From Molossus alvarezi (taxonomy: Eukaryota; Chordata; Mammalia; Chiroptera; Molossidae), in the NCBI GenBank assembly GCA_037176705.1, contig CM073894.1, positions 30,277,501 through 30,341,500 on the forward strand: a stretch of 64,000 nt of DNA. The letters run 5' to 3'. Below, piece by piece: positions 44,753-55,774 of this stretch. Under the pieces are notes generated by a model. That model did no database searches, was not told the DNA's origin, and saw only the letters and a list, made by a program, of their open reading frames with translations. Position 1 is the first letter of the stretch. Each line of letters opens with the position of its first letter. The translations under genes and the position numbers were made by a program.

Positions 44753-45687
44753 GGGAATGAGTACCTCTCTCTACCAATAACATCTATAGAGCCAAAATTT
44801 GTGGTATCAAGTGCCATATGTCTGGGATTTTAGTTAGTCCTTCCCTCTCTGCTCCCCAGAACTACTATTTTGAAGTCAAACTAACAGGGTCCAAAGATTG
44901 GTGTTCAGGGACTCCGGGTCTAAGTTTCTTCACCTGTGCAAAGCTGTTCAGTCACCTTTCATGCTATGTCAATGAATGAAATATTAAACATGAAGGGTCA
45001 ACTAGAGCAACACTTTAATACTTTCATTATTATGAGTATTGATCTCCTTTTCATGATATTATGTAAACCTCAGCTTTTCTTCCTGCCTTTTGCTAACCTT
45101 CAATCTTGGTGACAAGCCTTGTACTGGTGAATGATGTTCCTGGGTCTATCCTAGTGGAAACCAATTAACGTGTCACTCACTTGGGTTCCCTCAGGATATG
45201 ACAATATGGGATCTCTCAGGAGTATGAGGACACTCATACCTCTTTTTTCCACCTCCATTTCAGTTCTGTACTTGCACAATAAATCTTCTTAGCATTATAG
45301 TTACTACTATAATTACACTATAATTATAACTATTACACTAAATAGTTGACAATGAATTTGATTGTTTAGTTTGGTGATGAATTTCTTCTATAAATGAATG
45401 CTAGGCAACCTTTCTACTCATGGCTCAGAAGATTATCCAAATATGTCAATCTTCTATGTCACATAGACTAACTAAAAGTCAGCTTTTTTACCTCCTTTCC
45501 ATATAGTTGGAAGCTACTCATCCTATGAGGACCAAATTAAACCATACCTCTTGTGGAGAGTTTATACACAATCCAGAGAAGGCTGTGAGGGTATTAGTTC
45601 TAGTATTAGAGTTGATTGTCATTTAACTGATCCTGAAACAGCCCAAGTGGTGTTTATATTAAGAGAAATAAATGCAACAAAAGACCA
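44753..45687. other. Unassigned noncoding sequence
   Basis: Sequence after LTR A2 with no clear primer-binding site, gag motif or known repeat. A run of ATAATTA units near 45300-45345 is low complexity. Confidence 0.4.
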
Positions 45688-45689
45688 TA

Positions 45690-45845
45690 CAGGTATAGCT
45701 TGGAAATATTGTAGATTTGGTTCCAGGCCACTACAATAAAGTGAGTATTGCAATAAAGTGAGTTGTAATCTTTTTGTTGGTGGAGGTTGTTGCCTTTGTC
45801 TTGTAAAAAATGCAACATCTGTGAGGTGCAATAAAGGTTTTACTG
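45690..45845. mobile_element. Tigger1-type MITE
   Basis: Left end CAGGTATAGCTTGGAAATATTG, GGTTCCAGGCCACTACAATAA, AGTGAGTATTGCAATAAAG, then GTAATCTTTTTGTTGGTGG and the right end GCAATAAAGGTTTTACTG. This is an internally deleted Tigger1: the left half is consensus-like and jumps to the right terminal region. TA dinucleotides flank it (45688-45689 and 45846-45847). 156 bp, no transposase. Confidence 0.88.
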
Positions 45846-45954
45846 TAAAAGAAACACTGTAAACATGATCATAAAGCTATTTATAAAGACATTATCAATG
45901 TATATTTTTCCTCAAAGCATAAAGATTCAACTAAAGCTATTACTTGCCTTAATA

Positions 45955-46810
45955 ATAATGCCCTTTTATCCTTTTGCCATTGAGTATGATGTTAGCTGTG
46001 GGCTTGTCATATATGCCATACCTATTAGAAAGTCAAAAATATAAGAGTTGAAAAATACTGATGTGGATGTGAAGAAAATGAATCCCCTTGCACACTGTTG
46101 GTTGAAATGTAAATTGGTAGAGATACTATGGAAAACAGTATAAAGGGTCCTGAAAAAATTAAATATAGAACTACTTCATGATTTAGCAATTCCAGCCCTG
46201 GGGTGATACCCAAAGGTAATTAAAACACTCACTTGAAAATATATTTGTACCTCTATGCTTACAGCAGAATTGTTTAATATGAAAGTTATTTGGCCATAGA
46301 AAATAAGGAAATACTATCATTTGCTACAATATGGACAGACCTTGAAGGCATTATGCTAAGTGAAAAAGTCAGAGAGAGAAGGTACAAATACTGTATGATA
46401 TCACTTATATATGGAATCTAAAAACAAAAAAATTCATAGAAAAAGAGATCAAACTTGTGGTTATCAGAGGTGGGAGAGGAATGATTGGAAGAATGTAGTC
46501 AAAAGATAGAAACTTCCAATTATAAATAAGTACAAGATGTGCCATGTACAAGATGACTGACTACAACCAACACTGCTGTATGATATATAGAACAGTTGTT
46601 AAGAGAGTGTGTCCTGAGTTCCCATCACAAGGAGAACAATTTTTAAGTTTATTTTTTTCTTTTTATTGTATTTATATATGAAGGTGGATGTCAGCTGAAC
46701 CTATGTGGTAACCATTTCACAATATATGTTAATTAAATCATCATGCTATAAGCCTTAAATGTATATGGTAAAGTATATCAATTATTTCTCAATAACACTT
46801 GATGAAAACA
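45955..46810 (+). mobile_element. L1MA-like 3' end with short 5' inversion
   Basis: From about 46025 the + strand is L1 ORF2 3' sequence and 3' UTR (GCACACTGTTGGTTGAAATG, ACTATGGAAAACAGTATAAAG, GACCTTGAAGGCATTATGC, CACTGCTGTATGATATATAG, TTAAGAGAGTGTGTCCTGAG, ATCATGCTATAAGCCTTAAA). The preceding ~65 bases (CATTGAGTATGATGTTAGCTG) are L1 ORF2 in the opposite orientation, the mark of twin priming. Frames are broken. Confidence 0.8.
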
Positions 46811-47100
46811 ATAATGCCCAATTAATCAAATGCAAAAGAGTCAAACCTTTACACTATAGTTTTTATATGCAGGCAAAATTGGTCTTTCCAATAAAATAGC
46901 ACATTTGACTGAATACTTAATAGAATCACTATTTAAACTTACTGTAGAAAATTTTCTTTTCTTCCATCTTTCAGCTCTTAAAGAAATTCCTGTGGTGCAA
47001 TGAATATAACATAAAACAAAGCACTTATTGGTGAGAGACTAAATTTAAACAAGATAATTCAAATATTTGCATCACTTAAATAATGTAAAGGATACATTTA

Positions 47101-47361
47101 TTTATTGATTTTTAATCCTCGCCTGAGGACATTTTTCCATTTTTTGTTCAGGTAGAGTGGGAGGGAGAGAGAGGAACAGAGAGAGAGAGAGAGAGAGAAA
47201 CATCAATGTGAAAGGGACACATTGAGTGGCTGCCATCCTCACGACCAACCAGGGCCGGGGACAAACCCAACCAAGGTACATGCCCTTAGTGGGAACTGAA
47301 CCCGGAGTCTCTCAGGACCGCAGGCTGATGCTCCAACTGCTGAGCCAAACTGGCCAGGGAT
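47101..47361 (-). mobile_element. Ves SINE, antisense
   Basis: Antisense Ves with head (CCCTGGCCAGTTTGGCTCAG on the minus strand), a small deletion in the GTTGCAGTTTG block, and GA-repeat (CT on the minus strand) expansion. Imperfect TSD with one mismatch: AAGGATACATTTA at 47088-47100 and AAGGATACATTCA at 47362-47374. Confidence 0.95.
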
Positions 47362-47565
47362 AAGGATACATTCATTAGGTCGTAAATTCACCTACATAAA
47401 ATGATGACTATGTTAAAAAATATATATATAATTATTTAATATTAGATATATGCATGTGTACTTATATAAGCTATAGAAATTAGGAGAATTAAATAACATA
47501 CTTTTTGATTTTTAAATAAAATTGTGGATCTTTCAACCTTCTTTTATGTTAAAAATGATTAACAG

Positions 47566-47836
47566 TCCTGGCCAGTTTGGCACATCACTTAGAGTATCAG
47601 CCCATGGACCATAGAGTTCCAGGTTCGGTTCCCGCTAAGGTCACATACCTCGGTTGCAGTTTGTCCCCAGCCCCGGTTGGGTTTGTGTGTGTAGCAACCA
47701 GTTGATGTGTCTCTCGCACATCGACGTTTCTATCTCTCTCTTCTCCCCCTCTCTCCCTCCTGCTCTATCTGAAGATAAATGTAAAAATGTCCTTGGGTGA
47801 GGATAAAAATAAATGAATAAATAAATAAATAAATAA
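47566..47836 (+). mobile_element. Ves SINE
   Basis: Head TCCTGGCCAGTTTGGCACATC with a mutated A box, B box GGTTCGGTTCC intact, and (AAAT)n tail. A perfect 9-bp TSD, GATTAACAG, lies at 47557-47565 and 47837-47845. It differs from neighbours by several head substitutions. Confidence 0.95.
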
Positions 47837-48353
47837 GATTAACAGATCAAACAATGTTCCTTTTGAATTGTTAATTATTTAATAGAGACCTTCAAAGAAC
47901 CTCATTCCACTTTATGTACATTTCACCACCAAAAATTAGGTCCTTCCATATATATATATTGTTTACCAGAGATCCACCGCACAACAAAAGACTCACATAG
48001 GTTGAAGGGATGGAAAAAAAGATCTTTGAAGCAAATGGAAAGGAAAAAAGAGCTGACGTAGCAATACTCATATCCAATAACATAGACTTCAAAATGAAGG
48101 TCATAAACTAGAGATAAAGAAGGCCACTACATAATATTAAAAAGATCTATCCAACAGGAAGATATAACCTTGGTAAACATGTATGCACCCAATATAGGAG
48201 CACCGAAATACATTTAAAAACTTCTGGAGGACTTCAAAGGAGAAATTGACATCAATACAATCATAGCAGGGAACTTCAACACCCCACTGTCATCACTGGA
48301 TAGATCCTCTACACACACACAAAAAAAAATGAGCAAGAAAACAGAGACTATAA

Positions 48354-48584
48354 ATGATGCATGATCAAGTGGATTTAATAGATATTTACAGAGAATTATA
48401 CCCCAAAACTGCAGAATTCACTTTCTTTTCAAGTGCACATGGGACATTCTCAAAGATAGACCACATGTTAGGACACAAACTAAGTCTCTACAAGTTCCAG
48501 AAGATTGAAATCATATCAAGCATCTTCTTAGGTCACAGTGGCATGAAACTAGAAATCAAAAACATTCAAACACATGGAGGCTAA
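48354..48584 (+). pseudogene. L1 ORF2 endonuclease segment (broken)
   Basis: The 76-codon frame is the C-terminal part of an apurinic/apyrimidinic-type L1 endonuclease, which nicks target DNA to prime insertion. Residues around FSSAHGTFSKIDHML match the family's S-K/R-I-D motif. In active L1s a later SDHS motif supplies catalytic Asp and His. Here the matching residues read LGHS, so the Asp is replaced by Gly. With truncation and flanking stops this cannot be an active enzyme. Confidence 0.85.
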
Positions 48585-49687
48585 ATAGCATGTTATTAAA
48601 AAATGAATGGATTACCAAGAAAATGAGGAAATAAATTAAAAACTTCCTGGAAACCAATGAAAATGAACACAGAACAACACACAATCTATGGGATGCAGCA
48701 AAATCAGTCCTGAGAGGAAAGTTAATAGCACTACAAGCCTACCTGAAGAAACAAGAAAATTTTTTAATTGACTATCTAACCTCACAACTTAAAGAACTGG
48801 AAAGTAAGCAAAAAGAAAACCCCAGAGCAGATAGAAGAATAGAAATAGTAAAGGTCAGAGCAGAAATAAACAACATAGAGACTAAATAAACAATTCAAAA
48901 GATCAATGAAACAAAGAGCTGGTTCTTTGAAAAGATAAACAAGATTGATGGACCTTAGCTAGACTCACCAAAAAACAAAGAGAAAGGACCCAAATAAACA
49001 AAATCAGAAACAGAAATGGAGAAATAATAACTGACACCACAGAAATACAAAGAATTGTTACAAAGTACTATGAACAATTATATGCCAACAAATTGGACTA
49101 TCTAGGTGAAATGGACACATTTCTAGAATCACACAGGCTCCCAACACTGAAATAGGAAGAGACAGAAAACTTGAACAGACCAATAACAACTAAGAAAATT
49201 GAAGATGTAATCAAGAATCTCCCAGCAAACAAAAGCATGGGACCGGATGGCTTCATGGCTGAGTTTTATTGAACATTCAAAGAAGAACTAACGCCCATTC
49301 TTCTCAAACTATTCCAAAAAATTCAACAAGCAGGAAGACTTCCAAACCTGTTTTATGAGGCCAGCATAATTCTAATTCTAATTCCAAAATTAGATAAAGA
49401 CACCACAAAGAAAGCAAGGTACAGATGAATATCCCTGATGAACATAGATGCCAAAATCCTGAACAAAATACTAGCAAATCGGATCCAGCAATACATCAAA
49501 AAAATTATTCACCATGACCAAGTGGGATTCATCCCAAGGATGCAAAGCTGGTACAATATTTGCAAATCAATAAATGTGATATACCACATAAACAAAATGA
49601 AAAATTAAAACCATATGATCATATCAATAGATGCCAGAAAAGCATTTGACAAAATCCAGCATCCATTTCTGATAAAAACACTCAGCA

Positions 49688-49969
49688 ATGTGGGAACAGA
49701 GGGAATCATATCTCTACATAATAAAGGTCATATATAAAAAACCTACAGCCAATATCATACTCAATGGGCAAAAACGAAAAGCATTTTCCATAAGAACAGG
49801 AAGAAGACCTGGATGCCCACTTTCACCACTCTTATTTAATATAGTGCTGAAAGTCTTAGCCACAGCAATTAGACATGAAGAAAAAATAAAAGGGATCCAA
49901 ATTGGAAAGGAGGACGTGAAATTGTCATTACTTGCCGATGACATGATGATGTACAGAGAAAACCCTTAA
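49688..49969 (+). pseudogene. L1 ORF2 reverse-transcriptase palm segment (broken)
   Basis: The 93-codon frame carries the L1 RT blocks [20 protein letters not shown] and [20 protein letters not shown]. The usual FADD catalytic box reads LADD, so both metal-binding aspartates are kept while the first residue differs. The frame ends at a stop after YRENP, and stops occur upstream, so ORF2 is not intact. The polymerase core is therefore recognisable but not expressible as one protein. Confidence 0.9.
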
Positions 49970-50052
49970 GACTCCATTGAAAATCTGCTAGAGCTTGTAA
50001 ATTAATTTGGCAAAGTATCAGGATACAAAATTAACATCAAGAAATCAATGAC

Positions 50053-50279
50053 GCCCTGGCCGGTTTGGCTCAGCGGTTAGAGCGTCGGCCTGTGGTCCGG
50101 AGAGACCCAGGTTCGGTTCCCGCTAAGGGCACGTACTTCGGTTGCAGTTTGTCCCCGGCCCTGGTTGGTCGTGCGGGTGGCGGCCACTCGATGTGTCCCT
50201 TCACGTCGATGTTTCTCACTCTCTCTCCCTCCCACTCTATCTGTACCAAAAGAAAAACGAAAACAAAACAAAACAAAAA
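50053..50279 (+). mobile_element. Ves SINE (young type) inside L1 ORF2
   Basis: Head GCCCTGGCCGGTTTGGCTCAG, consensus-like body, short CT stretch and an unusual (AAAAC)n tail. Flanking AAGAAATCAATG (50039-50050) and AAGAAATCAGTG (50280-50291) form a TSD with one mismatch. L1 reading continues directly after it. Confidence 0.96.
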
Positions 50280-50412
50280 AAGAAATCAGTGGCATTCTTA
50301 TACACCAATAATGAACTCACAGAAAGAGAAACTAAAAAAAATTCTATTTACCATTGCAGAAAAAAAAAAGTAAGATACCTAGGAATAAACTTTACCAAAG
50401 AAGTAAAGGACC

Positions 50413-50663
50413 ACCCTGGCCAGTTTGTCTCAGCAGTTAGAGCATTGGCCTGCAGTCCAGAGAGACCCAGGTTCGGTTCCCACTAAGGGTGCATACCTCA
50501 GTTGCAGTTTGTCCCCATCCCTGGTTGGTCATGCAGGTGGCAGCCACTTGATGTGTCCCTTTCACGTCGATGTCTTTCTCTCTCTCTCTTCCTCTCTCTC
50601 CTTCCCACTCTGCCTGAACAAAAAAATGGAAAAATGTCCTCGGGTGAGGATAAAAAAAAAAAG
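50413..50663 (+). mobile_element. Ves SINE inside L1 ORF2
   Basis: Head ACCCTGGCCAGTTTGTCTCAG, B box GGTTCGGTTCC, CT stretch and A-rich tail. TSD AAGTAAAGGA lies at 50401-50410 and 50665-50674. It splits the conserved L1 block YLGINFTKEVKD. It lies 120 bases after the previous SINE in the same orientation. Confidence 0.96.
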
Positions 50664-50695
50664 GAAGTAAAGGATCTATTGGCAGAAAACTACAG

Positions 50696-50917
50696 GACAT
50701 TGAAAAAAGAAATAGAGAAAGATATTAAAAATTGGAAGCATATATCTTGTTTATGGATTGGAAGAATTAACATCTTGAAAAGTAAAATAGAGGAAGATAT
50801 AAAAAAGACATTGAAAAAAGAAATAGAGGAAGATATAAAAAAATAGAAGCATATACTTTGTTCATGAATTGAAAGAATTAACATCATTAAAATGTTCACA
50901 CTACCCAAAGCAATCTA
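50696..50917 (+). repeat. 111-bp imperfect tandem duplication in L1 ORF2
   Basis: The block beginning GACATTGAAAAAAGAAATAG at 50696 recurs at 50807, and AATTAACATC near 50774 recurs at 50885, both at spacing 111. The unit covers the L1 block ENYRTLKKEI..WIGRINI. 111 is a multiple of three, so the duplication kept frame. The units differ at several sites. Confidence 0.88.
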
Positions 50918-51547
50918 TAGATTCAATGCAATCCCCATTAATATATCAACAACATACTTCACATAACTAGAACAAATACTTCAAAATTTTATATGGAACA
51001 AAAAAGACCCTGGATAGCCACAGCAATCTTGAAAAAGAAAAATAAAGTAGGAGGGCTCACAATACCAGATATCAGGTTATACTACAAAGCTATTGTAATC
51101 AAAACAGCCTTGTACTGGCACAAGAACAGGCATATCTATCAATGACCCAAGACATTATGCTCAATTAATATTTGACAGAGGTGACAAGAGCATACAATGG
51201 AGTAAAGAAAGCCTCTTTTATAAATGGTGTTGGGAAAATTGGACAGCTACATGCAAAACAATGGAACTAAATCATCAACTCACACCATATACAAGAATAA
51301 ACTCAAAATGGATAAAAGACTTCAATGTGACTCATGAATCCATAAAATCCTAGAAGAAAATACAGGCAACAAAATTTCAGACATCACAAACAACAGAATT
51401 ATCACTGTATATATGTATAACCAATGGACATAGACAACAATGCTGTGGGGTGGGGGGTGGGATCGGGAGGAGGATGTCTAGGGGGGGGAAAGGAGAAACA
51501 TCTGTAACAAAAATAAATTAATTAATTAAAAAAATTAGGTCTTGACC

Positions 51548-51567
51548 AAAAAAAAAAAAAAAAAAAA
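51548..51567 (+). repeat. Poly(A) run after the L1 3' target duplication
   Basis: Twenty consecutive A starting 4 bases beyond the right TSD of the L1 at 47946-51529. It is part of the flank or the trace of an earlier retroposed tail. Confidence 0.8.
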
Positions 51568-51984
51568 GAAAAGAAAATTTTATTCCCCTTTCTATACATG
51601 GTTCATGCTGATATTGATCATTATATTTGATTATTTTAACCTGATGAATCTTGCTTTTATTCAAAGTAGTACACAAATACATTGCTATTGTTTTTATTTC
51701 CTGAATCCCATGCTTAGAACAGAATTTTATACTCCTTTTTAAGGCATTTGTTAATAGAGAATAGAAAGAAAATATTACATATTCATTACACTTTTTCTAA
51801 ACTCAATTTTGAGGAAGGAGGTAGAAGAGAGAAGGAAAGAAGACAATGGAAGAAAAAAATGAAGCCCACCATTCTGTATCTTAGTACTTCCCATACACTT
51901 GTCAATGTTTTGCTGCTATATCATGTGCTTTCCTCTCTATTGATAGTAGTATGCATCCATTCAACCTTTAAAATTACAATAAGC

Positions 51985-52169
51985 TTGGCCCACTTGGTGT
52001 GGCTTAGTGAACTGAGCATCATTCTGTTGACTGAGAGGTCCCAGTTTGATTCCAGATCAGGGCACATGTCTGGGTTTTGGGCTCGATCACCAGTAGGGGC
52101 CATGCAGGAGGCAGCCGATGGATGTTTCTCTCTCTCCCTTCCTTTCTCTCTAAAAAATCAATGAAAACA
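51985..52169 (+). mobile_element. Older Ves-type SINE
   Basis: Diverged head TTGGCCCACTTGGTGTGGCT, B box CAGTTTGATTCC, GGGGCCATGCAGGAGGC block, CT stretch, and tail AAAAAATCAATGAAAACA. No clear TSD. A second SINE is inserted at its tail. Confidence 0.9.
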
Positions 52170-52384
52170 GCCTGGCTGGTGTGGCTCAGTGGTTGAGCAT
52201 TGACCCATGCACCAAGAGGTCACCAGTTCGATTCTCTGTCATTGCACATGCCCAGGTTGTGGGCCAGATCCCCAGTGTGGGGCATGCAGGAAGCAGCCAA
52301 TCAATATTCTCTCTCATCAATGTTTCTATCTCTCTTTCTCTCTCCCTTCCTCTCCCTACAAAATCAATAAAAAAATATTTTTAG
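52170..52384 (+). mobile_element. Older Ves-type SINE inserted in a SINE tail
   Basis: Head CCTGGCTGGTGTGGCTCAGTGG, B box CAGTTCGATTC, GGGGCATGCAGGAAGCAGCC block and AAAATCAATAAA tail. TSD with one mismatch, ATCAATGAAAACA at 52157-52169 and ATCAATAAAAACA at 52385-52397, made from the tail of the preceding SINE. Confidence 0.93.
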
Positions 52385-52397
52385 ATCAATAAAAACA

Positions 52398-53969
52398 TAT
52401 TGAAAAAATTACAAGCATGATTTCAACATAAAGGAAATTTAAGAATCATTGAATGGCCATAAGAATTCAGTCAGATATGGCCTAGATATATCAGTGAGTC
52501 CAGTATTTTGATATTCCATGAAGAAATTTGATCCAGGTTGCTGCTTTTCAAATCAACACATTGGACACTGACTGCCACATCTTCAAGGAACAGGAGTGTT
52601 AGCAGCTAAATTCCAATGTAATTAAAGCTGATTTGAATAGAAGTTAGGCCTGCTGGAATTTAAGACTCATGAAATAGTGCTTTTACAGGACTTATGCTAC
52701 TATTTGGAATATAAGAACCTATTCTATAGTCCACATTGCAAATAGCTAGGGATAAAGAATGTTATAATTCCGAGACTTTTTGTTTTATAAATACGAATGC
52801 CTTAAATCAAAAGGAAAGAAATACATTAATAAAATGTGTACAAATATCTATCAACCAAATGATGAGTATAGTTGGAGAGGTAAACAAATTGAAGTCACAG
52901 TTCCTTTCCACAAAAGTTTACTATTAGAAAAAAAAAAAAAAAAAGAAACATGAAATCAAAACCAGCATATGTACATGTGTGTATCTATGTATACATAGTA
53001 CACACACGTAAAATCAGTTCTAGATTGTTTAATATAGGCAGTAAGTGTTAATATAATTCAACCAATTTAATTATGTGCAGTGAAATAATGTCATTGATGA
53101 TGTAGAACCATAAGTAAAGCTTTGAAGAGGAGTAGAATTTAAACAGGAGGAAAGGCATGGAAGGAAGATGACTGGATTTTATCATAAAAACAGACAAACA
53201 ATATCATGAAAAACAGAGCCACGTGTGCCTTTTTGGGAAAGGATACAGTATAAACCTGGTCAAGATTACCTTTGGGACTAGGTTGGGTGGGAGGAAGAAG
53301 GATTTATGCTGATGGAATTCGGAGGGATAAAGAAGGATGCTGGAAATCACAGAACTGCATACCCTCTGTCCTTTGAGACTGCACTAGTAGGGGTAAATCC
53401 TACTGTATTCTCCTGTCTACTTAGTACAGGAAGATAAAATAATATTTTCTTAACCAAGAAGAACTACATCCATGTTTAAAGGTGCTTCTGGTTTAGGTAT
53501 CATTTTACTTTTATAAGATTTCACATCATTATGATAGATTTGGGGAAATGAAGTCATGATAAGGGATGTCATTTTAAAGTAGAAATGTTTAAGTCAAAAT
53601 TGCATATATTTGTATTATTACATGTATATTATACAGATCTCAGTAGCAACTGAAATAATTCAGGTTGCTATTCGTACTTGCATTTATTTCATTTCACTAG
53701 CTCTTAACTTTCTCCAAAAGTTTATATGGAGGCAAGGAGAGGAACAGAAGAATAATGCAGCTGTAATTATGAGTATTTCTGGGATACAATAAATCAAAAC
53801 AGCAATGCAGAAATAATGTGAAAATAAATCCTTGAGAGTAAAACTATCCACCAGAAAAGGAAGGAAGGGTCTAGTGATCTGAGTACAGAAATATAGGCCA
53901 CAGACATACACTCTGAAGCAAAGAAAGGAAGAGGATGTTTGTTCATTGGCTACCATCACAATTTCAAGA
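52398..53969. other. Unassigned noncoding sequence
   Basis: Mixed to AT-rich sequence with a poly(A) run at about 52929-52944. The frame of 124 codons on the minus strand (53684-54058) overlaps a MIR and has no domain. No exon can be supported. Confidence 0.45.
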
Positions 53970-54150
53970 CTTAGAAACCAAACTGCCTGGGTGTGGATCC
54001 TGGAGCAGTCACCGTGGGGATGTGGTTTTGCTTCTCTGGACCCCAATTTTACCATCATAACCTGTTTCTGATAGGTGTCGTGATGGTTAAAAGATTTATA
54101 GTTTGTAAATTCTTAGAACATGAGGTGTCATAGAAATAGTGTAAGCATAT
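53970..54150 (+). repeat. MIR SINE
   Basis: Sense MIR order from the tRNA-proximal region: AACCAAACTGCCTGGGTGTGG, ATCCTGGAGCAGTCACC, TTTTGCTTCTCTGGACC, CAATTTTACCATCATAACC, GATAGGTGTCGTGATGG, TTAAAAGATTTATAG, TTCTTAGAACA. One of the longest MIR copies here, though diverged. Confidence 0.75.
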
Positions 54151-54310
54151 AATGTATTATTCAAAATAGGACAGTATTAAGAGTGAAATGAACTGCTAAA
54201 AGCATTACAAATTATGGATCGTTTTGAAATGATTATTTATTGATCAAAAAACAGTTTTCTTGTAAAATGATGAGTTATTTCAAAAATTATATTTAAAAAT
54301 AAACTTTCTT

Positions 54311-54638
54311 CTTTTTTTTTTTAATAAATTATTTATTTATTTTTTTGTTACAGATATTTTACCTTTTTTACCCCATTGGCACCCCCCTCCCCACCCCACC
54401 CTCGCCCCGTCCCCGGCTTAGTTGTCCATGTCCATTGGTCATGCATACATGCATATAAGTTCTGTGGTTTATCTCTTCCCACCCCCCCACCCCCTCTTCT
54501 GAGGGATGTCAGTCTGTGCCCTACTTCCATGTTTCTGGGTCTACTGTATTCCTCCGACTGTTATGTTCATTATATTCCATATATAAGTGAGATCATGTGG
54601 TATTTGTCTTTTTCTGCTTGGCTTCTTTCACTTAGGAT
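54311..54638 (-). mobile_element. Young L1 3' end, antisense, short
   Basis: T-rich tail, TTTTTTTGTTACAGATATTTTACC, CCACCCCACC, TTGTCCATGTCCATTGGTC, GCATATAAGTTCTGTGG, then ATATAAGTGAGATCATGTGG and CTTGGCTTCTTTCACTTAGG. A perfect 13-bp TSD, AATAAACTTTCTT, lies at 54298-54310 and 54639-54651. Severely 5' truncated (328 bp, 3' UTR only) and from the same young lineage as 47946-51529. Confidence 0.95.
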
Positions 54639-54839
54639 AATAAACTTTCTTAAAGGTAAAATAGCATATATTCCTATAAATTAAAACAAAATAAATTATA
54701 TTGTTTATTGAATATTATAAAGGAACATATGTATAAGAATATTTTTGGTACATTTTCATGAACTTAAGCACTTTTCTTAGTTTGATTCTACTAGTGTGTT
54801 ACTGGTTTTGTTCCCCAGAACATATTTTGCTTTTCAGTA

Positions 54840-54948
54840 TATGATTTTTAAAAATTCTGAACAGCTTTATTGAGGTATAGTTTACATGTCACAAAATACC
54901 ACCAATTCAATGTTTTAAAATAAATTTACTGAGTTGTGAGAATATCAC
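54840..54948 (-). mobile_element. Old L1 3' UTR fragment, antisense
   Basis: CAGCTTTATTGAGGTATAGTTTACATG.. followed by AATTCAATGTTTTAAAATAAATTTACTGAGTTG matches the antisense L1M 3' end. It may be the left part of the L1 that resumes near 55775. Confidence 0.75.
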
Positions 54949-55230
54949 AAAGGCTTTCTATCTTTAACTTATTTATAACATTGCTTACAATGTTCTTCAA
55001 GTTTCTTTTTCTGATTAATTCATTTGAAATTGTAGAAGCCTTGAATTAATTCTTATCTATGGAGCATAATAATTTTAAATAAGTAAATCTGTTAACAGAT
55101 ACTGAATAACCCAGTAACCTCATGGTATATTCTACTAACGTGAGAATAGTATTAATTCTACTTTTATTTAACATAAAAATATATAGATAATAGTATCTAT
55201 TCTCACAGGTACTATATTTTTGTCTTTTTT

Positions 55231-55463
55231 ATTTTTATTTTATTTTTTAAAGAATTTTGTTTCTTTATTTATTTTAGAGAGAGAGCAAGGGAGAGAGAGA
55301 GAGATAGAAACATCGATGCAAGACAACATCGTTTGGCTGCCTCCTGCATACCCCCACTGGGGATTTGGCCCACAACCTGGCCATGTGCCTTGACTGGGAA
55401 CCAAACTGATGATCTGTTGATGCATATGTCAACACTCAACCACTGAGTCACACTGGCTGGGTG
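55231..55463 (-). mobile_element. Older Ves-type SINE, antisense
   Basis: Minus strand head ACCCAGCCAGTGTGACTCAG, GTGGGGGTATGCAGGAGGC block, GA-repeat (CT) stretch and AAAAATAAAA-type tail. Approximate TSD TATTTTTGTC at 55215-55224 and TATTTTTGC at 55464-55472, with slippage in the T run. Confidence 0.92.
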
Positions 55464-55774
55464 TATTTTTGCTTTTTTAATATTACCTTTCACCAATGTC
55501 TAACAACTATTTCAAGTAAGTTAGCTATTCATGACTATTTTGAATGCTTTGCTTTTTAAATAATGTAAAACTGTAAGCTTTCAACTTTTTCTATTCCATT
55601 ATACTATATACATTTTCAATGAAAACTAGAAATTTCTAATTGTTTCCCCATAAGTCAAAAGATTTTGCAGCACAATTTTAAAATTAAATAGTGCATATTG
55701 TTTAAATATTCATCATTTACATTTCCAATATTTTTATTTTTATTGCAAAGATAAATTTTGATCTCTTTCTGTTT

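Larger units (their letters stand above)
47946..51529 (+). mobile_element. Young 5'-truncated L1 with two nested Ves SINEs
   Basis: Starts within the ORF2 endonuclease region (GTTTACCAGAGATCCACCGC), runs through reverse transcriptase and the C-terminal part, and ends in a G-rich 3' UTR stretch (GGGGTGGGGGGTGGG near 51450) and a TAATTAATTAA-type tail. Probable TSD with one mismatch: AAAAATTAGGTCCTT at 47931-47945 and AAAAATTAGGTCTT at 51530-51543. ORF1 and the N-terminus of ORF2 are absent. Stops and frameshifts break ORF2. SINEs sit at 50053-50279 and 50413-50663, and a 111-bp tandem duplication at 50696-50917. Confidence 0.93.

Noticed and set aside
51548..51567. L1 3' transduction ending in this poly(A)
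   Set aside because: The 14-bp target duplication ends before the poly(A), so the L1 boundary is better placed at 51529. A transduction would need a TSD beyond the A run, which I do not see.
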